From the NCBI RefSeq assembly GCF_035083965.1, contig NC_089723.1, positions 35,204,193-35,268,192 of the forward strand: a stretch of DNA of 64,000 nt, read 5' to 3'. Source of the stretch: Branchiostoma lanceolatum (Eukaryota; Chordata; Leptocardii; Amphioxiformes; Branchiostomatidae). The notes beneath the pieces were generated by a model. The model was not told the DNA's origin, did not search any database, and was given only the letters and a program-made list of their open reading frames with translations. Shown here piece after piece: positions 21,601 to 33,094 of the stretch. The translations under genes were made by a program, and so were the position numbers. Position 1 is the first letter of the stretch. Each line of letters begins with the position of its first letter.

Positions 21601-24430
21601 GTGACAGGGTAATAACCAGCTGCTGCCATGTGGTGTGCCTGCAAAGCTGGTGTGTTACATCAAAGGGCAGTTTTGCAGGCTATACTTATAAGGTCCTTTT
21701 TCCGGTAGAGGGGCATTGTTGAGTGTTTATACTGGCTATACAGATACAGAAACATGAATGCAGTATATACAGTGCACAGTGTTGTATTCTCTACAAGAGC
21801 GCTCAGTAATTAAAACACTAAAGCACTGGCAAGATATTTTCTTACAATGAGGTGCTTGAGCCCCTGTTCGTTATGTGACACACTGTCCACTGACAGGCTC
21901 TGTCTCTTTGATGCCTCCTGTTCACCAAGACTTTTCTTCATCAGATCAAGGATGGGATCACCCTGTATAGGAAGGGAGAAAAAGATGACATTGAAAGATT
22001 TGAAATAAAAATAATAATCACCTATATCATCAGACATCCTTAAAAACGCTCCAAACAAAACCATGAAAGATCCTACCTAAACCATAGAACCTGAAGATAT
22101 ATAATTGCATTCAAATTTGAGTCAGGTTAGCCAAGGGCCACCACAGAGATTTTTTTCGGAGGTTTGAACCCAGAACCTTTAGATTCTTGGACAAACACTC
22201 CAAACATTATGCCACACAAGACCCCAAATGTAACTCCCGAACATACCTGTGACTGATCCACCATGATGCCCGGCATGGTCAGCTGGTCCTTCTCTAGCAT
22301 CACTGTACCCGGCGGAGAGGTTGCTATGGCAACCAGGGTCTTCCTGGTGCGCTCCGACGGGACCCAGGCATCGTGACGACGGTCCATCTCGCTCATGTTG
22401 ATGACCGCCGTGAACGGGTCCTCCTCTCCTGGAAACGTTCCCTCGGTCGAACCACCAAAGGGACCTACACAGTCATCAGCACATTTACAGAACATGTCAT
22501 GCTAACAAAAATACATAGAGACTATCGTCTGTATTGAAACCAAAAACCAATGCCACGAAAAAGACTTTCACATACAGGTCCATACCTATATGGAACAGTT
22601 TGCCTAACATAGCTTTCATCCTGCTAGTAAGTCTAATTTTCGGCAAGAGCTTCTCATGTATATAAATCAATTGATTTGATTAGATGTAGAATGTAAATGA
22701 TAGCTGTAATGACTTTTATGTAGTTTGTATATCTTATGTTTGTATGTTTTATGTCAAGGAAGATTAGCTGCTTACAAATCTTGTACGAATAGCTAATGGC
22801 CTTAATTATAAAGTATCCAAGTATCAAACCTTGGGGTGCACTCTGGAACAGTCCGTGAGTCGTGCCCACTGTTGCTTTCTGATTGGCTGCCCCTTCCGAT
22901 TCGAAGGCTTCTTGTGCAGTTTCCACCGAGAAGGCACGTGCCCTGTCTGGGACATTGCTCTCTTTGACCTCTTCTTTAACATCTTGCAAGTCAGACACAT
23001 TCTGAGAGGCTTCTGTTGAGCTTGTTAGTTGAACCTGGGCTACTGCAGCATCTTTGCCATTGTCTGATGGTGTCTTCGGCTTCGAGGCGGCGTTTCCTTC
23101 CTTATGAAGCTCTTGGTCTATCTCGTGCAGGAGTGCATCATGGGACAGCTGGCGGGGCGTCGTATGCAATGCTTGCTGGGATGCCTGCTCCTCCTTCTTG
23201 GTTTGTACGGAGACGCAGCTGCCGTCAGTCTGTTCCTGACCGGTCTTCTCCGCCGACTGTGCAGTCGACAAGGAGTCGAAGAAACTGGAACCTTCAGTGT
23301 CCTTTGCTGCCACCGGTGTGTCCTGGAAGAAGGAACTGACTGAAGGGGCCATTGCACTGTCCTTCTTAACGTCTCCTTGTTGTTCGTTAAAGACATGGAT
23401 GACGACCTGTGTCTCCTCCTGGGGGCTACCAACCTCCTGGAGGAGGAAACCTTCGTTATCGTAAGTTACCGGTGGAGTGGGGCCATCGCCCTTACCACCG
23501 TGACTGTGTTTACTGGGAATCTCGATGCCATCGTACGTGCTATCCTCCTCCTGACCCCTGACTTCTTGACCTCCGCCCTGTTCCTCTGAGAGAGCCTGCT
23601 GGATGTCAAACTTGGCCAGGTCCACACCTGACTGTACTGATTTAAACAGGGCCGGCTCTGTCGGCTTGACTGTAAGACCCATGTCAAATGGAGGCTGCTG
23701 TAAACCCAGCGGATCCGCTTTCTTCTGGTCAAAACTGGACATGACTTGATCAAACTGGTCTGACTTGCTTTCGGACACTCCAAGCTGGTTTGAACTGGTA
23801 AGGTCTACATCGCCGGCAATTTCCACCTCAGGGGTGGGGGCCATGCGGTTGTCAACGTCAGTGGGGGAGGGGAAGGTGTCCACGCTGGAGGACGGTTGGA
23901 GCTCGTCGAGTCCATCGCCTTCGGTGTCTGGCGGGGAGTCGAAATCGATGGCCACCTCTTCCAGGTTGCCGGGGATGTCGCTCATCTGACCCGTCGAGGC
24001 GACGTCTGTGTCTGACGTAACGCTCTTCCTCTCCAGACTGTCCTTGACAACTGTTGAATGACGCACAAAAATTTGATCAGTGTCGTAGATTGAAAATTCA
24101 TCTGTGTCAGAAATTCCTTTGGAGCAAAAAGGAACTGTACTTTTTAATACAAAAATTGGACTTAAGTTTCACAGTAGGAGGGGGAAGAAAAATAATTAAA
24201 GAACATGTAAAACCAGTTGTAAACATTTCAAGACCTTGCCCGATGCCATCTGCAGAGCTGGGCGTGTCTAGTTCAGGTGTTCCGAACTCGGAGGAGGGGG
24301 TGTGCAGCACACCTGTCTCCTCCTGCACAGGTGTGTCGGCATCAGGTGATCCGTTCCCCAGGTCTATGGACTCGTTAGGGTCCAGGCTGGCTGGGAGTTC
24401 CAGTGATGATGACGGTTTGTCCTGATCCAT
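9662..24430 (-). CDS. TRAPPC12: TRAPPC12, trafficking protein particle complex subunit 12
   Basis: Thirteen coding exons on the minus strand: 24430-24235, 24050-22830, 22464-22247, 21962-21846, 21340-21227, 20467-20329, 19700-19588, 18376-18304, 17873-17800, 16951-16853, 13361-13267, 12193-12106, 9904-9662. They sum to 2790 nt (929 aa) with compatible phases at every junction. The first ~510 residues are acidic, Ser/Pro/Gln-rich and apparently disordered. The C-terminal half is helical TPR-type; landmarks include [38 protein letters not shown] and [14 protein letters not shown] near the end. The human protein is 735 aa, so this N-terminal region is longer. TRAPPC12 belongs to TRAPP III, which works at ER-Golgi and autophagy membranes, and it has a reported kinetochore role. 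The exon 1 donor (aag|gtcttg) is weak; other donors are ordinary. A 5' noncoding exon is likely at about 24857-25000. Confidence 0.93.
12455..12715 (-). repeat. tRNA-derived SINE, copy B (TRAPPC12 intron)
   Basis: This shares with copy A the 'gtacccattttacaca', 'gtggagtgagga' and 'ctccttctatcccc' words in the same order. It ends in a tRNA-like B box, the complement of ggaattgaacctgtgacc. It sits in the intron before the TRAPPC12 exon at 12106-12193. Confidence 0.7.
13725..13940 (-). repeat. Second SINE-like family, copy 1 (TRAPPC12 intron)
   Basis: Shares with 32200-32415 the ordered blocks gcagcaagtttccttgc-like, 'ccctttaa...ctgga/caga', cacctcctaaa/caaa, 'ggaccctcattctacatccct' and 'gcagccccaaccgagatg', ending at 'ctgaaccggggtctcccgg'. 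Two copies in one window with colinear blocks support a repeat family of about 215 bp. Confidence 0.65.
15555..15850 (+). repeat. Degenerate ~44-bp minisatellite (TRAPPC12 intron)
   Basis: About six units are built on 'ctacaggggtactggtggta', 'catgtacaggtatgg' and 'tgtcattt'. The unit length is close to that of the arrays at 5.2 and 8.3 kb, but the sequence differs. Confidence 0.75.
16970..17480 (-). pseudogene. 3' end of a CR1/L2-type non-LTR retrotransposon
   Basis: On the minus strand an open frame (17339-17067) ends with the C-terminal signature of LINE reverse transcriptases: [19 protein letters not shown] followed by [14 protein letters not shown]. Upstream, in another frame, lie [12 protein letters not shown] and a WKSLEDRRK stretch, which normally directly precede it. 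A frameshift therefore separates them near 17340. The element ends in a (TCTGTA)-type microsatellite tail at about 16970-17000. It is a heavily 5'-truncated dead copy in a TRAPPC12 intron. Confidence 0.75.
19233..19282 (-). pseudogene. Duplicated fragment of a TRAPPC12 exon
   Basis: About 47 bases (tacctggttacatgtgccaa to gtagagtctgtcaaac) nearly repeat the 3' end of the TRAPPC12 exon at 19588-19700, including its donor site. The identity starts at the donor and stops inside the exon. The rest of the exon and a usable acceptor are missing, so this is a partial duplicate 350 bases downstream in the next intron. Confidence 0.75.
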
Positions 24431-24441
24431 GGTCGCCCCTC

Positions 24442-25068
24442 CTGTGAAAAAATAAACATGTTATTCAATACCTGAGGCTATTGACAGGATGATCGTGTCA
24501 ATAGTGGGAAAATTTGCACTATTGACAGGATGATAAACAGAATTGAAAGGATAATTCTGTCGATAGTGACTATTTCATCATCCTGTCAATTGAGCTAACA
24601 TGTCTGTTATTGACAGGATGATCCTGTTGTGTTGTTTACATAATTTGCACTGCAGGCTGCAGATAGGGGGAGGGGGCATAGCCCGGACCTAGTTTTAATA
24701 GCCTCCCACTATCCAATAATGGGTTATGAGAAATCAACAATCTGGTCTTTCAATCTCATGACGTTTCTCTAGGAGATGTTTAAGTTACTGTAGAAGAGGG
24801 TGTTCTCAAAACGTTATAATTTCGTAGTAAACATTGCAAGAAAATACGACCCTTACCTTCCGCAGTACCTCTTTGTGAAGAACGTCACAGTTTTATGCGT
24901 ACTGTCGTAAAAGCTGGCGGTTTACGACAATATTTTTGATTTTGCGGTAGATTTGTCTGATTTTACGACTGTTGTACCAACTTGCGATACACAACTTTCC
25001 TAGTTTTACGACATACTGACGATGTACGATAGTGATTGGCGTGCCGCAAACAGGTGTGATCTGACAAC
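24442..25068. promoter_or_regulatory. Head-to-head promoter region of TRAPPC12 and EIPR1
   Basis: The two start codons face away from each other with 638 bases between them. On the minus strand gaag|gtaagg at 24856-24852 is a good donor and ttcacag at 24442-24448 a good acceptor. TRAPPC12 therefore seems to have a noncoding first exon near 24857-25000. The transcription start sites must then lie within about 24.9-25.06 kb. The promoter is not GC-rich and no TATA box was seen. The intron 24442-24856 carries palindromic repeat array 1. Confidence 0.6.
24473..24655. repeat. Palindromic repeat array 1 (TRAPPC12 5' UTR intron)
   Basis: Imperfect palindromes centre on ggatgatc-type cores with arms ctattgaca/tgtcaatag, separated by 'gggaaaatttgca'-like spacers. 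They are related to the three larger arrays in EIPR1 intron 1 but use a different arm sequence. Confidence 0.75.
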
Positions 25069-28000
25069 ATGGAAGACGACGCTCCTGTGATCTACGGTCT
25101 AGAGTTCCAGGTTTGATCTAGATCTCTTACAGTCCAGATACGCTGTTAGGTACCGTTGCAGTTGCTAGAAGTTAACCCCAGGGTCATTTTAGATGCCGAG
25201 ATACGTAGAAACGTGGTACTTTGTAAATTGGTATGAACAGAACTGAAGAAAGTTTGGAGCAGACGACAAAATTATTTGCATGTCTCTCAAGTCTCATCAT
25301 ATATAATCTTTGCCTAAGGCTAATGGCAGGACGATCGTGCCAGCAGTGCAAAAATTTACACTGCTGGCAGGACGATCCTGCCAGCAGTACAAAAAATTGC
25401 ACTGCATATATAGGACGATCCTGACAGCAGTGCAAAAATTTGCACTGCATACCGGACGATCCTGCCAGCAGTACAAAAATTTGCACTGCATACAGGATCG
25501 TCCTGTATGCAGTGAAAATTTTTGTACTGCTGGCAGGATCGTCCGGTATGCAGTGCAAATTTTTGCACTGCTGTCAGGATCGTCCTTTTTTCAATGCATT
25601 TTCGCAACCAATCAGAAACTAGCATATGTAATTGCTACGGTAACAGCAGATATTATTTGTTTCAAGATGTCGGCCATCATCACAGCGTATCTAAGGACCT
25701 ACCAGGTGATATCAGCGCGATCCGATCGGATCCGGCGAACGCATGAGCTGGAAACCGGGCAATTTTAATTTCATAATTTCAGCTAGGCCCAACCTATTCA
25801 TGGGGCATATTTCGGATCGTGATTATAGTCATGTTTTATCTCAAATATCATCGATGCTAGGTGCCAAATTTCTGACATGCTCCTGGGTACTTGTACTCCC
25901 ATCCGAGCCCTCTATTAATTGAGCTGAACTACTAGTTACGTACAACGTACAAGTAACAGCCGTTTCGTTATCACAACTGACTCTTTTTTATGCTGAAATT
26001 TTTGAATCCGTCGAATCGACAGCTTGAGAAACGCACTTTTAATAGAACTTATTAGAAGGAATCCACCCCCCCGATACTGGATCCTAATGTCAATTGTTCA
26101 ATAAATCCCATGACTTCATCAGACAGGTGTGGTTGTGCTCTATTATTACGAGTCATGTCTAATGTTTACTGCTCGCCTCTTGGTACTCATTCAGTAACAG
26201 GGCGGCTGGGAAATCCGCCCAGTTGGAAAACTTATCTCCAGCCTTCATGGCTGCCGCCATGTTCCTCGCTGAGTCCTTTCGCGCGGGCAATCTTTTTGCG
26301 AGCTCTGATTGGCTGAAAATTTTTCCTGTCAGCAGTAGAAATTTTTGCACTGCATACAGGAAAAATCCTGTATGCAGTAGAAATTTTTGCACTGCATACA
26401 GGATGATCCTGTATGCAGTAGAAATTTTGCACTGCATACAGGATCATCCTGTATGCAGTAGAAATTTTTGCACTGCATACAGGATGATCCTGACAGCAGT
26501 GCAGATTTTTCTACTGCTGACAGGATCATCCTGTATGCAGTGCAAAAATTTCTACTGCATACAGGATCATCCTGACAGTAGCCACAACCATAATTTTTTG
26601 CTTTCGGCAAATATTTTACCCATTGCAGTTTGTACTACTGAAGTAAGACAAAAACACAGATCATATTGTGGTACTGCTTGAAGTGGATTCACCCCAAAAT
26701 AGAAGGAAGTGGATATTACAGGACGATCCTATCAGCAGTAGAAAAAAATCGCACTGCTGACAGGATCATCCTGTCAGCAGTAGAAACAGTTGCACTGCTG
26801 ACAGGATCATCCTGTCAGCAGTGGAAAAAGTTGCACTGCTGACAGGATCATCCTGTCAGCAGTAGAAACAGTTGCACTGCTGACAGGATGATCCTGTCAG
26901 CAGTAGAAAAAGTTGCACCGCTGACAGGATCATCCTGTCAGCAATCGAAAAAGTTGCACTGCTGACAGGATCATCCTGTCAGCAGTAAAAAAATGCTGTC
27001 AGGATCATCCTGTCAGCAGTAGAAACAGTTGCACTGCTGACAGGATCATCCTGTCAGCAGTAGAAAATTTGCACTGTTGACAGGATCGTCTTGTCAAAAG
27101 CCTCAGGCTTACTGAAACAGAACAAAAACCTTCTATCTTAGAACTGCTTGAAAGGTTATTCATGGTACAAATATAATCTACAAAATGATAATACGCAATG
27201 TTATTCAATTCAAGGATGATAATTTATTATCGTTTTCATCATGTTCCAGGCCCGTGCCCTGACACCTCAGGTAGCAGAGACAGACGCTATCCGCTTCCTG
27301 GTCGGCACTCAGTCCCTCAAGTTTGAAAATCAGGTAGGACAGATCTAGATGGCAATATGAATGTCCTGTCGAATGGTATTTTAAAGCAGGACAATAGAAC
27401 TGTTTTTGCCTGCTTTGAATGAATTTTATACCTATTTTATAAGGTACCTATGACAAACAGTGTTCCATAAGTTTTTACACAAACAAGTTAAAAATAGGAT
27501 GGACTGGCCATCTTTGCATTGAGAATATCTAGCTATTGTAATCCTTAAACATTACATGTCTCAGTGTTTACTGTATGCCCCTACCCCCATGTTGTCTCTA
27601 AGTGTATTCTGTATCTGTATCTATATAGCTGGTAGCTTAGTATTGTAGCACCATGTAGTATTAATAAGATATTCTATGTGTCAGTGTTTTCTTCATGTTT
27701 TTTTTTTTCAGATCCACCAGATTGACTTTGATGATGAGAATAACATCCTGAACAAGAATGTGTTCCTGCACCAGCCGGGAGAAGTCTGGCACGTCAGCGC
27801 CAGCCCTGCGGACAAGGCCGTGCTCACGACGGTGTACAATAAGAGTCAGTAATCATATAACATACGCTTTCACCTCAATCTTACATCATCTGTACCATTT
27901 ATGTGGGCACTGTGTTGCAATAGTTATTGATAAATGGCAAGGAAATGCTGATTATTAACTATGAAGATTTTCAGGAATAAGAGTTAATTGAGACAGCTCG

Positions 28001-31000
28001 GACATGTTGTAATGGATTGCATTCATAATTTTGGATGGTGACGTGAAGTTGATGGCTGTGTGTATGAGGGAGGTTTTAGGTTTTAGCCATTAGCGTAAGG
28101 TGTCAAACCTCTGCACTTTTAATTAACAAGAAAAGGGGTGACCCAGTGTCTTTATATAAATACTAGTACATGAGACATAGCAAAGCAACCTTGCATTGCT
28201 AGCTACTTGAAAAACATCATGCTTCACGTCAATTGATGATGCCAAAAGAAGGTGAAGAGACCCCTAAGCTTTCATATAGCTTATTCTATATAAATGGGTT
28301 CCTTGAATTTTTTGCCTTACTTTCCCCCAGCTTCAGAACAGAAAGCTGAGATGTGTGGTGCAGTGTGGAGAATCCCCTCAGAGTTTGATGCTTCAGCCAA
28401 TGACGCACAGGACGACGCCTCTGCCTCCGCACAGGCACTAGAGCTGCTCTGTCACCTTGACGATGGTAACCATAGTAACATGGTCAGGTAATTATTCAGT
28501 TGTTTACTTCAATCTGACTGTGTTTTCAATGATGGTCAGTCCATAGTTTTCATTTCAGGGCGCTGACTCTTTGCACTGGATCTTGTCAACATTGCTTGGG
28601 GGGAATGTAGGTCCTGGACTGTATGTTTTATATATAGAATATATGTATATCACTATATGTGACTGCGGGTGGTGTTCTTCAGTCATGAACCATGATGAGT
28701 GAGGATAAAATTCAGTAACATTTGGGTTCTTCACCTATACTAGCTGCAGTGTGAAGTAGAACCAGTCAGTATTGCCCCGAAGAAGGTGACAGATGGTCAC
28801 CGAAGTATCGTCTAGGTTGTAACTCTCTGGTTATGTACAAATATTAAACTTTATTATCCAGCTGTGTGGGTTTTGTACTGTTCGTACTGATAGCCAACAT
28901 CAATTAACTTTTAATGGGTCAGTAAGACAAAACCACCTGCAGTTTTATAATTGCAAACAGGTATTGACAGTAACATTTTTCTCTCTCTTACGTGACATTT
29001 GTTCTGTTCCCCAGCACGGTGTGGGAGCCCGCTGGTGATGGGAAGAAACTGATCTCACTCACAGAGAACAACATCCTCATGTGGGACCTGGATGTTAGCA
29101 GCTCTCAGGCTAAGGTACATAAAGATACAATTTTTGCAAAAACAAGCTGGGGTGAAGATAGGGGCTTACATACACAGAGAATAATAGAATTATTTCAGCT
29201 TGAAAACAAAAACAAAAATTCTACGGCAGACAACCAATTCAATGAAACTTTAATTGATAAATCACCAACTTGTGTTGTTTACATTCACTTTTCTTATATC
29301 AATTTTGTATCTATGTATGTATGTTGACATTGTGTTTTACTCTTGTTTTATATTTATTTTTTAAGTAGAAGGCTTTATTTGAGCAATCATGCGTTTTGCC
29401 TGATACTGAATGAAAAAAAAAAAACACCTCATGAAAGCTTCCTTTTTCTTGCTAGTTGTCCAGTTCGGCCACCCTGGAGGGCAAGGGTAACCCCAAGTTC
29501 ACTGCAGGCAGGTGGAACCCACACCACAACTGCACACAGATGGCCACTGCCAATGACACCACCATCAGGGGCTGGGACGTCAGGACCATGCAGTCAGTAC
29601 TCTCACTACATATAATTGCATAGAATACAACACGGTATATGCCCTTCTGGAACAGGTGTGAACTGTAATTTCCAACACAAAATTTGGACTTCACGTTATG
29701 CAGATAGAACACATGACTCGGTGATTCAGAATGACTTCAACCAACACAGATGAATTTTTAAGTGTAGAATACCAAACTGTGTATGCTGTATCACCCGAGG
29801 TGCCAGCCCAACCGCAGAAGGCCTGCCATTGAGGGTGATGTAGAATACACTGTGTTGTATCTTATGTCATACCCCCACCGGAAAAAACACACATGTCAAT
29901 GTAACTTGTGCCAGAAGTTTAGAAAATGTTTGTATCCTCAAACAAAAAATGTAACGACATCAGTTCCAATGTCCCAATCGGGTATTCAAAAGTTTCGACA
30001 GGGATGCACGCAAAGTGTGTTCAAATCATTGAATAGAAGCCTGTGCAGTACGACTTTGAAGCCTGGGCAATACGGTATAATATTTATGCAAATTAAGGCA
30101 AATTATGTATTGTAATGGCAAACATTTTATGACGTCTTTTTGCATGTCCAATGACCATATGCTTATTTCCTGTACTGGAAACACAGACAGGTGTATTGCA
30201 TTGACAATGCCCATGGTCAGCTGGTGAGAGAGCTGGACTTCAACCCCAACAAACAGTACTACCTGGTCAGCTGTGGGGACGACTGTAACGTCAAATTCTG
30301 GGACGTCAGAAATTCTACTGAACCCGTTCTGACTCTATCTGAACATTCACACTGGTAAGGATACCTTTTTGTCACGCTGTGCTGTCCAGTGTATTGTGAT
30401 CAATTCAATTTACAGTCTAGCAGCGATACTAATAAAATGAACACTAGTGGTACTAATCATGCTATTTTGAATTGCAATCCTAGTTTCTGTAGACATCTGT
30501 ATGCTTCAAAGTCAAACAGGAAAATTTAATCTTATATACATGTATACACCTCTCCTTCCACCAAGTTAATCTCCCCAACTCAAAGTCAGGTACACATTTT
30601 TAAACCTGGTTGAAGTGAAGAATGTCCTGTAAAGCACCTTTCCCAAGGACACAAGATCGTCGACATGATAGGGTTTGAACCCATGACCTCTGGGCCAAAC
30701 ACCTCTGGGGGGGGATTACCTTCTGGTGTTTGCATGATTAGCTCACGGCTTTGTTACAGGGCCCCGATTTGATTTCAAGTCCGGGTTAAAATGATTTGGG
30801 CCGGGCCCTAAAATAGCCTGACAGCCGCAGTGTATCCCACGGGGCCGCCTAGGGGTCACGCTCGAAAGTAAAAAAAAAACAGCCTGTCAACTACCCGGCA
30901 GGGCCACTTTTTTTGCCAATTGGGACCTAAGCATAACCATGATGTATTTCCAGGGTGTGGAGTGTCCGGTACAACCACTTCCATGACCAGTTGGTCCTGA

Positions 31001-32119
31001 CGTCCAGCAGTGACAGCAGGGTCATCCTGCACAACATGGTGTCCATCTCCTCCGAACCCTTCGGCCATCTGATCGATGAAGATGATGACAGCGAGGAGGA
31101 TGAAGAGAACAAGAAAGAAAAGTAAGGAAAGAAAGGCCAAATAGCAGTAACGTTACTCAAGCAACTGGATATGACTTTGGAAACGGTCAGATGTTTCAAG
31201 TAGCATCCACTACTTTCTTCAGTGACCCTGAGCAAGGGGCAAATCATCTACTGATTGACAAATCTTGCTCAGAGTCACTGAAGAAAAGTAGTCAATGCTA
31301 CAAGAAACGTTTCCAAAATCATATCCATTTGCTTGAGTAACTGCTGTTTGGCATAGCTTATTACCTGCATGTCTAACCTTCATAAAAGTATTATGGAAAG
31401 AAAGGTTGTAACAGAAGGGGTTGTAGTGGCTCTATAATGTATAAGATCAAAAATGGTGTAATGTTTTGAGGGCTGTTGATACTTGTCTATGTCAGAGTTT
31501 TGGTTGTTGTTTGTTTTGCATAACTGGTAAACTGCCTTTCGTTTCAGCGTAACATACAACTTTTCTACAGTAAGTACAAAGTGCATAAAACTGAATTCTA
31601 TGGTTTGATCCATTTACACCAGAAAGGTCCCCTACTCTCATCGATAAATGTGGTGGCATCTTTAACACCCGAGCATTAAGGTGTGTCTCTCCTCAAACAC
31701 TGGGCCTTTGGCTTTACGTCCCATCTGAGAGGACGTCCCTAACAGGAGCTAGGTACTCATTTTCACCTGAGTTGAGTGAAGAAATAGTTCTAAAGTGCCT
31801 TTCCAAAGGAAACACTGGGGCTTGCTAGGGATTTAAACAACAGTCAACAACCCAAACTACAATACTACTTTGCCACTGTTTCATGTTGATTCCCCTCTGT
31901 CATTGTGAAGATTATATCTTAACTCCATCACTTTACCTTTCCAGACCCAGAGAGCCAGAGAAGGATGGAGTGATTGGCACATACGAGGAGCATGAAGACA
32001 GTGTGTACGCTGCAGAGTGGTCCACAGCTGACCCTTGGCTGTTTGCTTCCCTTAGTTATGATGGTCGCCTGGTTATAAACAGAGTCCCAAAAGCTGTGAA
32101 GTACAAAATCCTCCTATAG
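25069..32119 (+). CDS. EIPR1: EIPR1 (TSSC1), EARP and GARP complex-interacting WD40 protein
   Basis: Nine exons: 25069-25110, 27250-27333, 27712-27844, 28331-28487, 29015-29114, 29456-29592, 30187-30354, 30954-31121, 31945-32119. The total is 1164 nt, 387 aa, the same length as human EIPR1, with all phases compatible. The start [14 protein letters not shown] is essentially invariant in animals. Landmarks are [65 protein letters not shown] and [20 protein letters not shown], which mark WD40 blades of one beta-propeller. An acidic loop ([16 protein letters not shown]) interrupts the C-terminal blades, as in human. EIPR1 binds the EARP/GARP tethering complexes and supports endosomal recycling and dense-core vesicle cargo sorting. 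Intron 1 holds three palindromic arrays. Confidence 0.97.
25318..25588. repeat. Palindromic repeat array 2 (EIPR1 intron 1)
   Basis: Consecutive palindromes of the form actgctggcaggacgatcct plus gccagcagt, or ctgcatacaggatcgtcctg plus tatgcagtg, are spaced by aaaaatttgc-like linkers. Arm types include GCCAGCAGT, GTCAGCAGT and GTATGCAGT. Some units have mixed arms. Confidence 0.9.
26322..26578. repeat. Palindromic repeat array 3 (EIPR1 intron 1)
   Basis: The dominant unit is gcactgcatacaggatcatc plus ctgtatgcagtagaaattttt, about 41 bp, with both arms of the TATGC type. Two units near the right end carry CAGCAG-type arms. Confidence 0.9.
26718..27105. repeat. Palindromic repeat array 4 (EIPR1 intron 1)
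   Basis: About nine units of 41 bp, caggatcatcctgtcagcag plus tagaaacagttgcactgctga. Both arms are CTGTCAGCAGT/ACTGCTGACAG. The copies are very similar to each other, so this is the youngest or most homogenised of the four arrays. Confidence 0.92.
28015..28270 (+). repeat. Interspersed repeat also found at 61690 (EIPR1 intron 3)
   Basis: Ordered blocks ggatggtgacgtgaag, 'gtgtcaaacctctgcac', 'aagaaaaggggtgacc' and 'catcatgcttca' also occur at 61690-61860. It probably belongs to the SINE-tail group. Confidence 0.55.
30550..30710 (-). repeat. tRNA-derived SINE, copy C (EIPR1 intron 7)
   Basis: Blocks ctctccttccaccaagttaa, gtcaggtacacatttttaaa, gcacctttcccaaggacaca and the B-box-like gggtttgaacccatgacc are in the same order as copy A. 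It is one more copy of the minus-strand family. Confidence 0.65.
31143..31360. mobile_element. MITE of the 'gttactcaagcaactgga' family (EIPR1 intron 8)
   Basis: The left arm gttactcaagcaactggata, with tttggaaacggtcagatgtt and agcatccactactttcttca, is mirrored by the right arm ending gcttgagtaactgctgtttgg. Single-end or damaged relatives occur near 10060, 20635-20745, 42763-42870, 50575-50625, 51796-51870 and 62825-62870. That makes this the most complete copy of the most frequent small repeat in the window. Confidence 0.7.
31640..31860 (-). repeat. SINE-like repeat (EIPR1 intron 8)
   Basis: Blocks gacgtccctaacaggagcta, ggtactcattttcacctgag and aaagtgcctttccaaaggaa match the minus-strand SINE body. 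The tail part lies to the left and a worn head to the right. This is the most diverged of the copies. Confidence 0.5.
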
Positions 32120-32199
32120 CTGTTACGTAAGGCATAAAATTAGTAAAGAAGGTATATAAATGGGAACTGCCCTCTTACAGTTCTAGGTCACATTCAGAC

Positions 32200-32415
32200 T
32201 CTTGCAGTGCCCAGTGGCACAAAGGGCAGCACGTTTCCTTGCTGCTTCAGAATCAGGGTATATATTTTACAGGAGGGATTGTTATCCCTTTAATGTGCTG
32301 GAGGCACCTCCTCAAACACAGGACCCCCATTTTACATCCCTTTCAAAAGACAGGTGCAGTCCCAACCAAGATGACCTTCCCAAGATTGAACCAGAGTCTC
32401 CCTGTATCCACAAAA
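32200..32415 (-). repeat. Second SINE-like family, copy 2 (downstream of EIPR1)
   Basis: Colinear with 13725-13940 over blocks gcagcacgtttccttgctgc, gaggcacctcctcaaacaca, ggacccccattttacatccc and cagtcccaaccaagatgacc. It overlaps the 3' UTR of EIPR1, whose AATAAA lies at 32494. Confidence 0.65.
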
Positions 32416-32493
32416 AGTCAGAAATTAAGGGTCTGGCAATGCTCTGTCACTTGATTGACAAGATACTTTGAAATCTATGTATATGTTGACTTC

Positions 32494-32499
32494 AATAAA
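32494..32499 (+). promoter_or_regulatory. EIPR1 polyadenylation signal
   Basis: AATAAA lies 375 bases after the EIPR1 stop codon. It is the first canonical signal on that strand after the gene. Confidence 0.55.
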
Positions 32500-33094
32500 A
32501 TTGCATAAGGGAAGAAGTGTTGAATTGTTTTTAATCATTGTTATTTAAGTTTCTCATCAAATAGAATTCAAAATGATCGGAGCAAATAACTGATCTCTTT
32601 ACCCTGTTGTGTTTATCCTTCTTGTTAGATCATAATATAATCTGGTAGTTAATTACTAGCTTCTAGAACCACCCCTTACTCTTAGATTTAAGGAAGTACA
32701 ATTGATTCTACATGCTTATGATGCATTGAGAGGACAAAAAGTCAAAGTATATATCATGTGCGTCTTTATTTTAGCAATACAAAATTGTCAGTTTAAAAGT
32801 TACATATTTGGTATGCGTATACAAATACTATTTTTCCCCCAGACCCTCTCACATTTTTTTCCTTCGTGATGCTAAGCCCCTTATTTTCAGGACTATTTGC
32901 AGACTATAGGAATACTTGTGGCACCTTTTATTTACTATATCAATATGTCACTCACTCACTCATGTATTTAAAAAAAAAAGGGTTTGACAGCTGTATATAT
33001 TATATACACGGCAATGTATATTACATGTATACAGTTCCTCAGTTATGTATGCTAGAGCAGAATCTAGTATTAAGTGTTGCTAAATTTACTAGTA

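Noticed and set aside
22654-22829. Extension of the large TRAPPC12 exon beyond 22830
   Set aside because: The frame stays open, but the residues turn hydrophobic and low-complexity. The donor at 22829 joins in phase to the next exon with the expected sequence.
25184-25768. Overlapping open frames on both strands (60-152 codons)
   Set aside because: They are translations of palindromic array 2. The unit lacks stops in several frames, so both strands stay open. No splice sites or homology support them.
26159-26681. Open frames rich in CTAYR / MQCKN repeats
   Set aside because: Same cause as above, from palindromic array 3.
26718-27105. Regular hairpin repeat with spacers, CRISPR-like at first sight
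   Set aside because: The spacers are near-identical A-rich linkers, the repeats are complete palindromes, there are no cas genes, and it lies in an intron of an animal gene.
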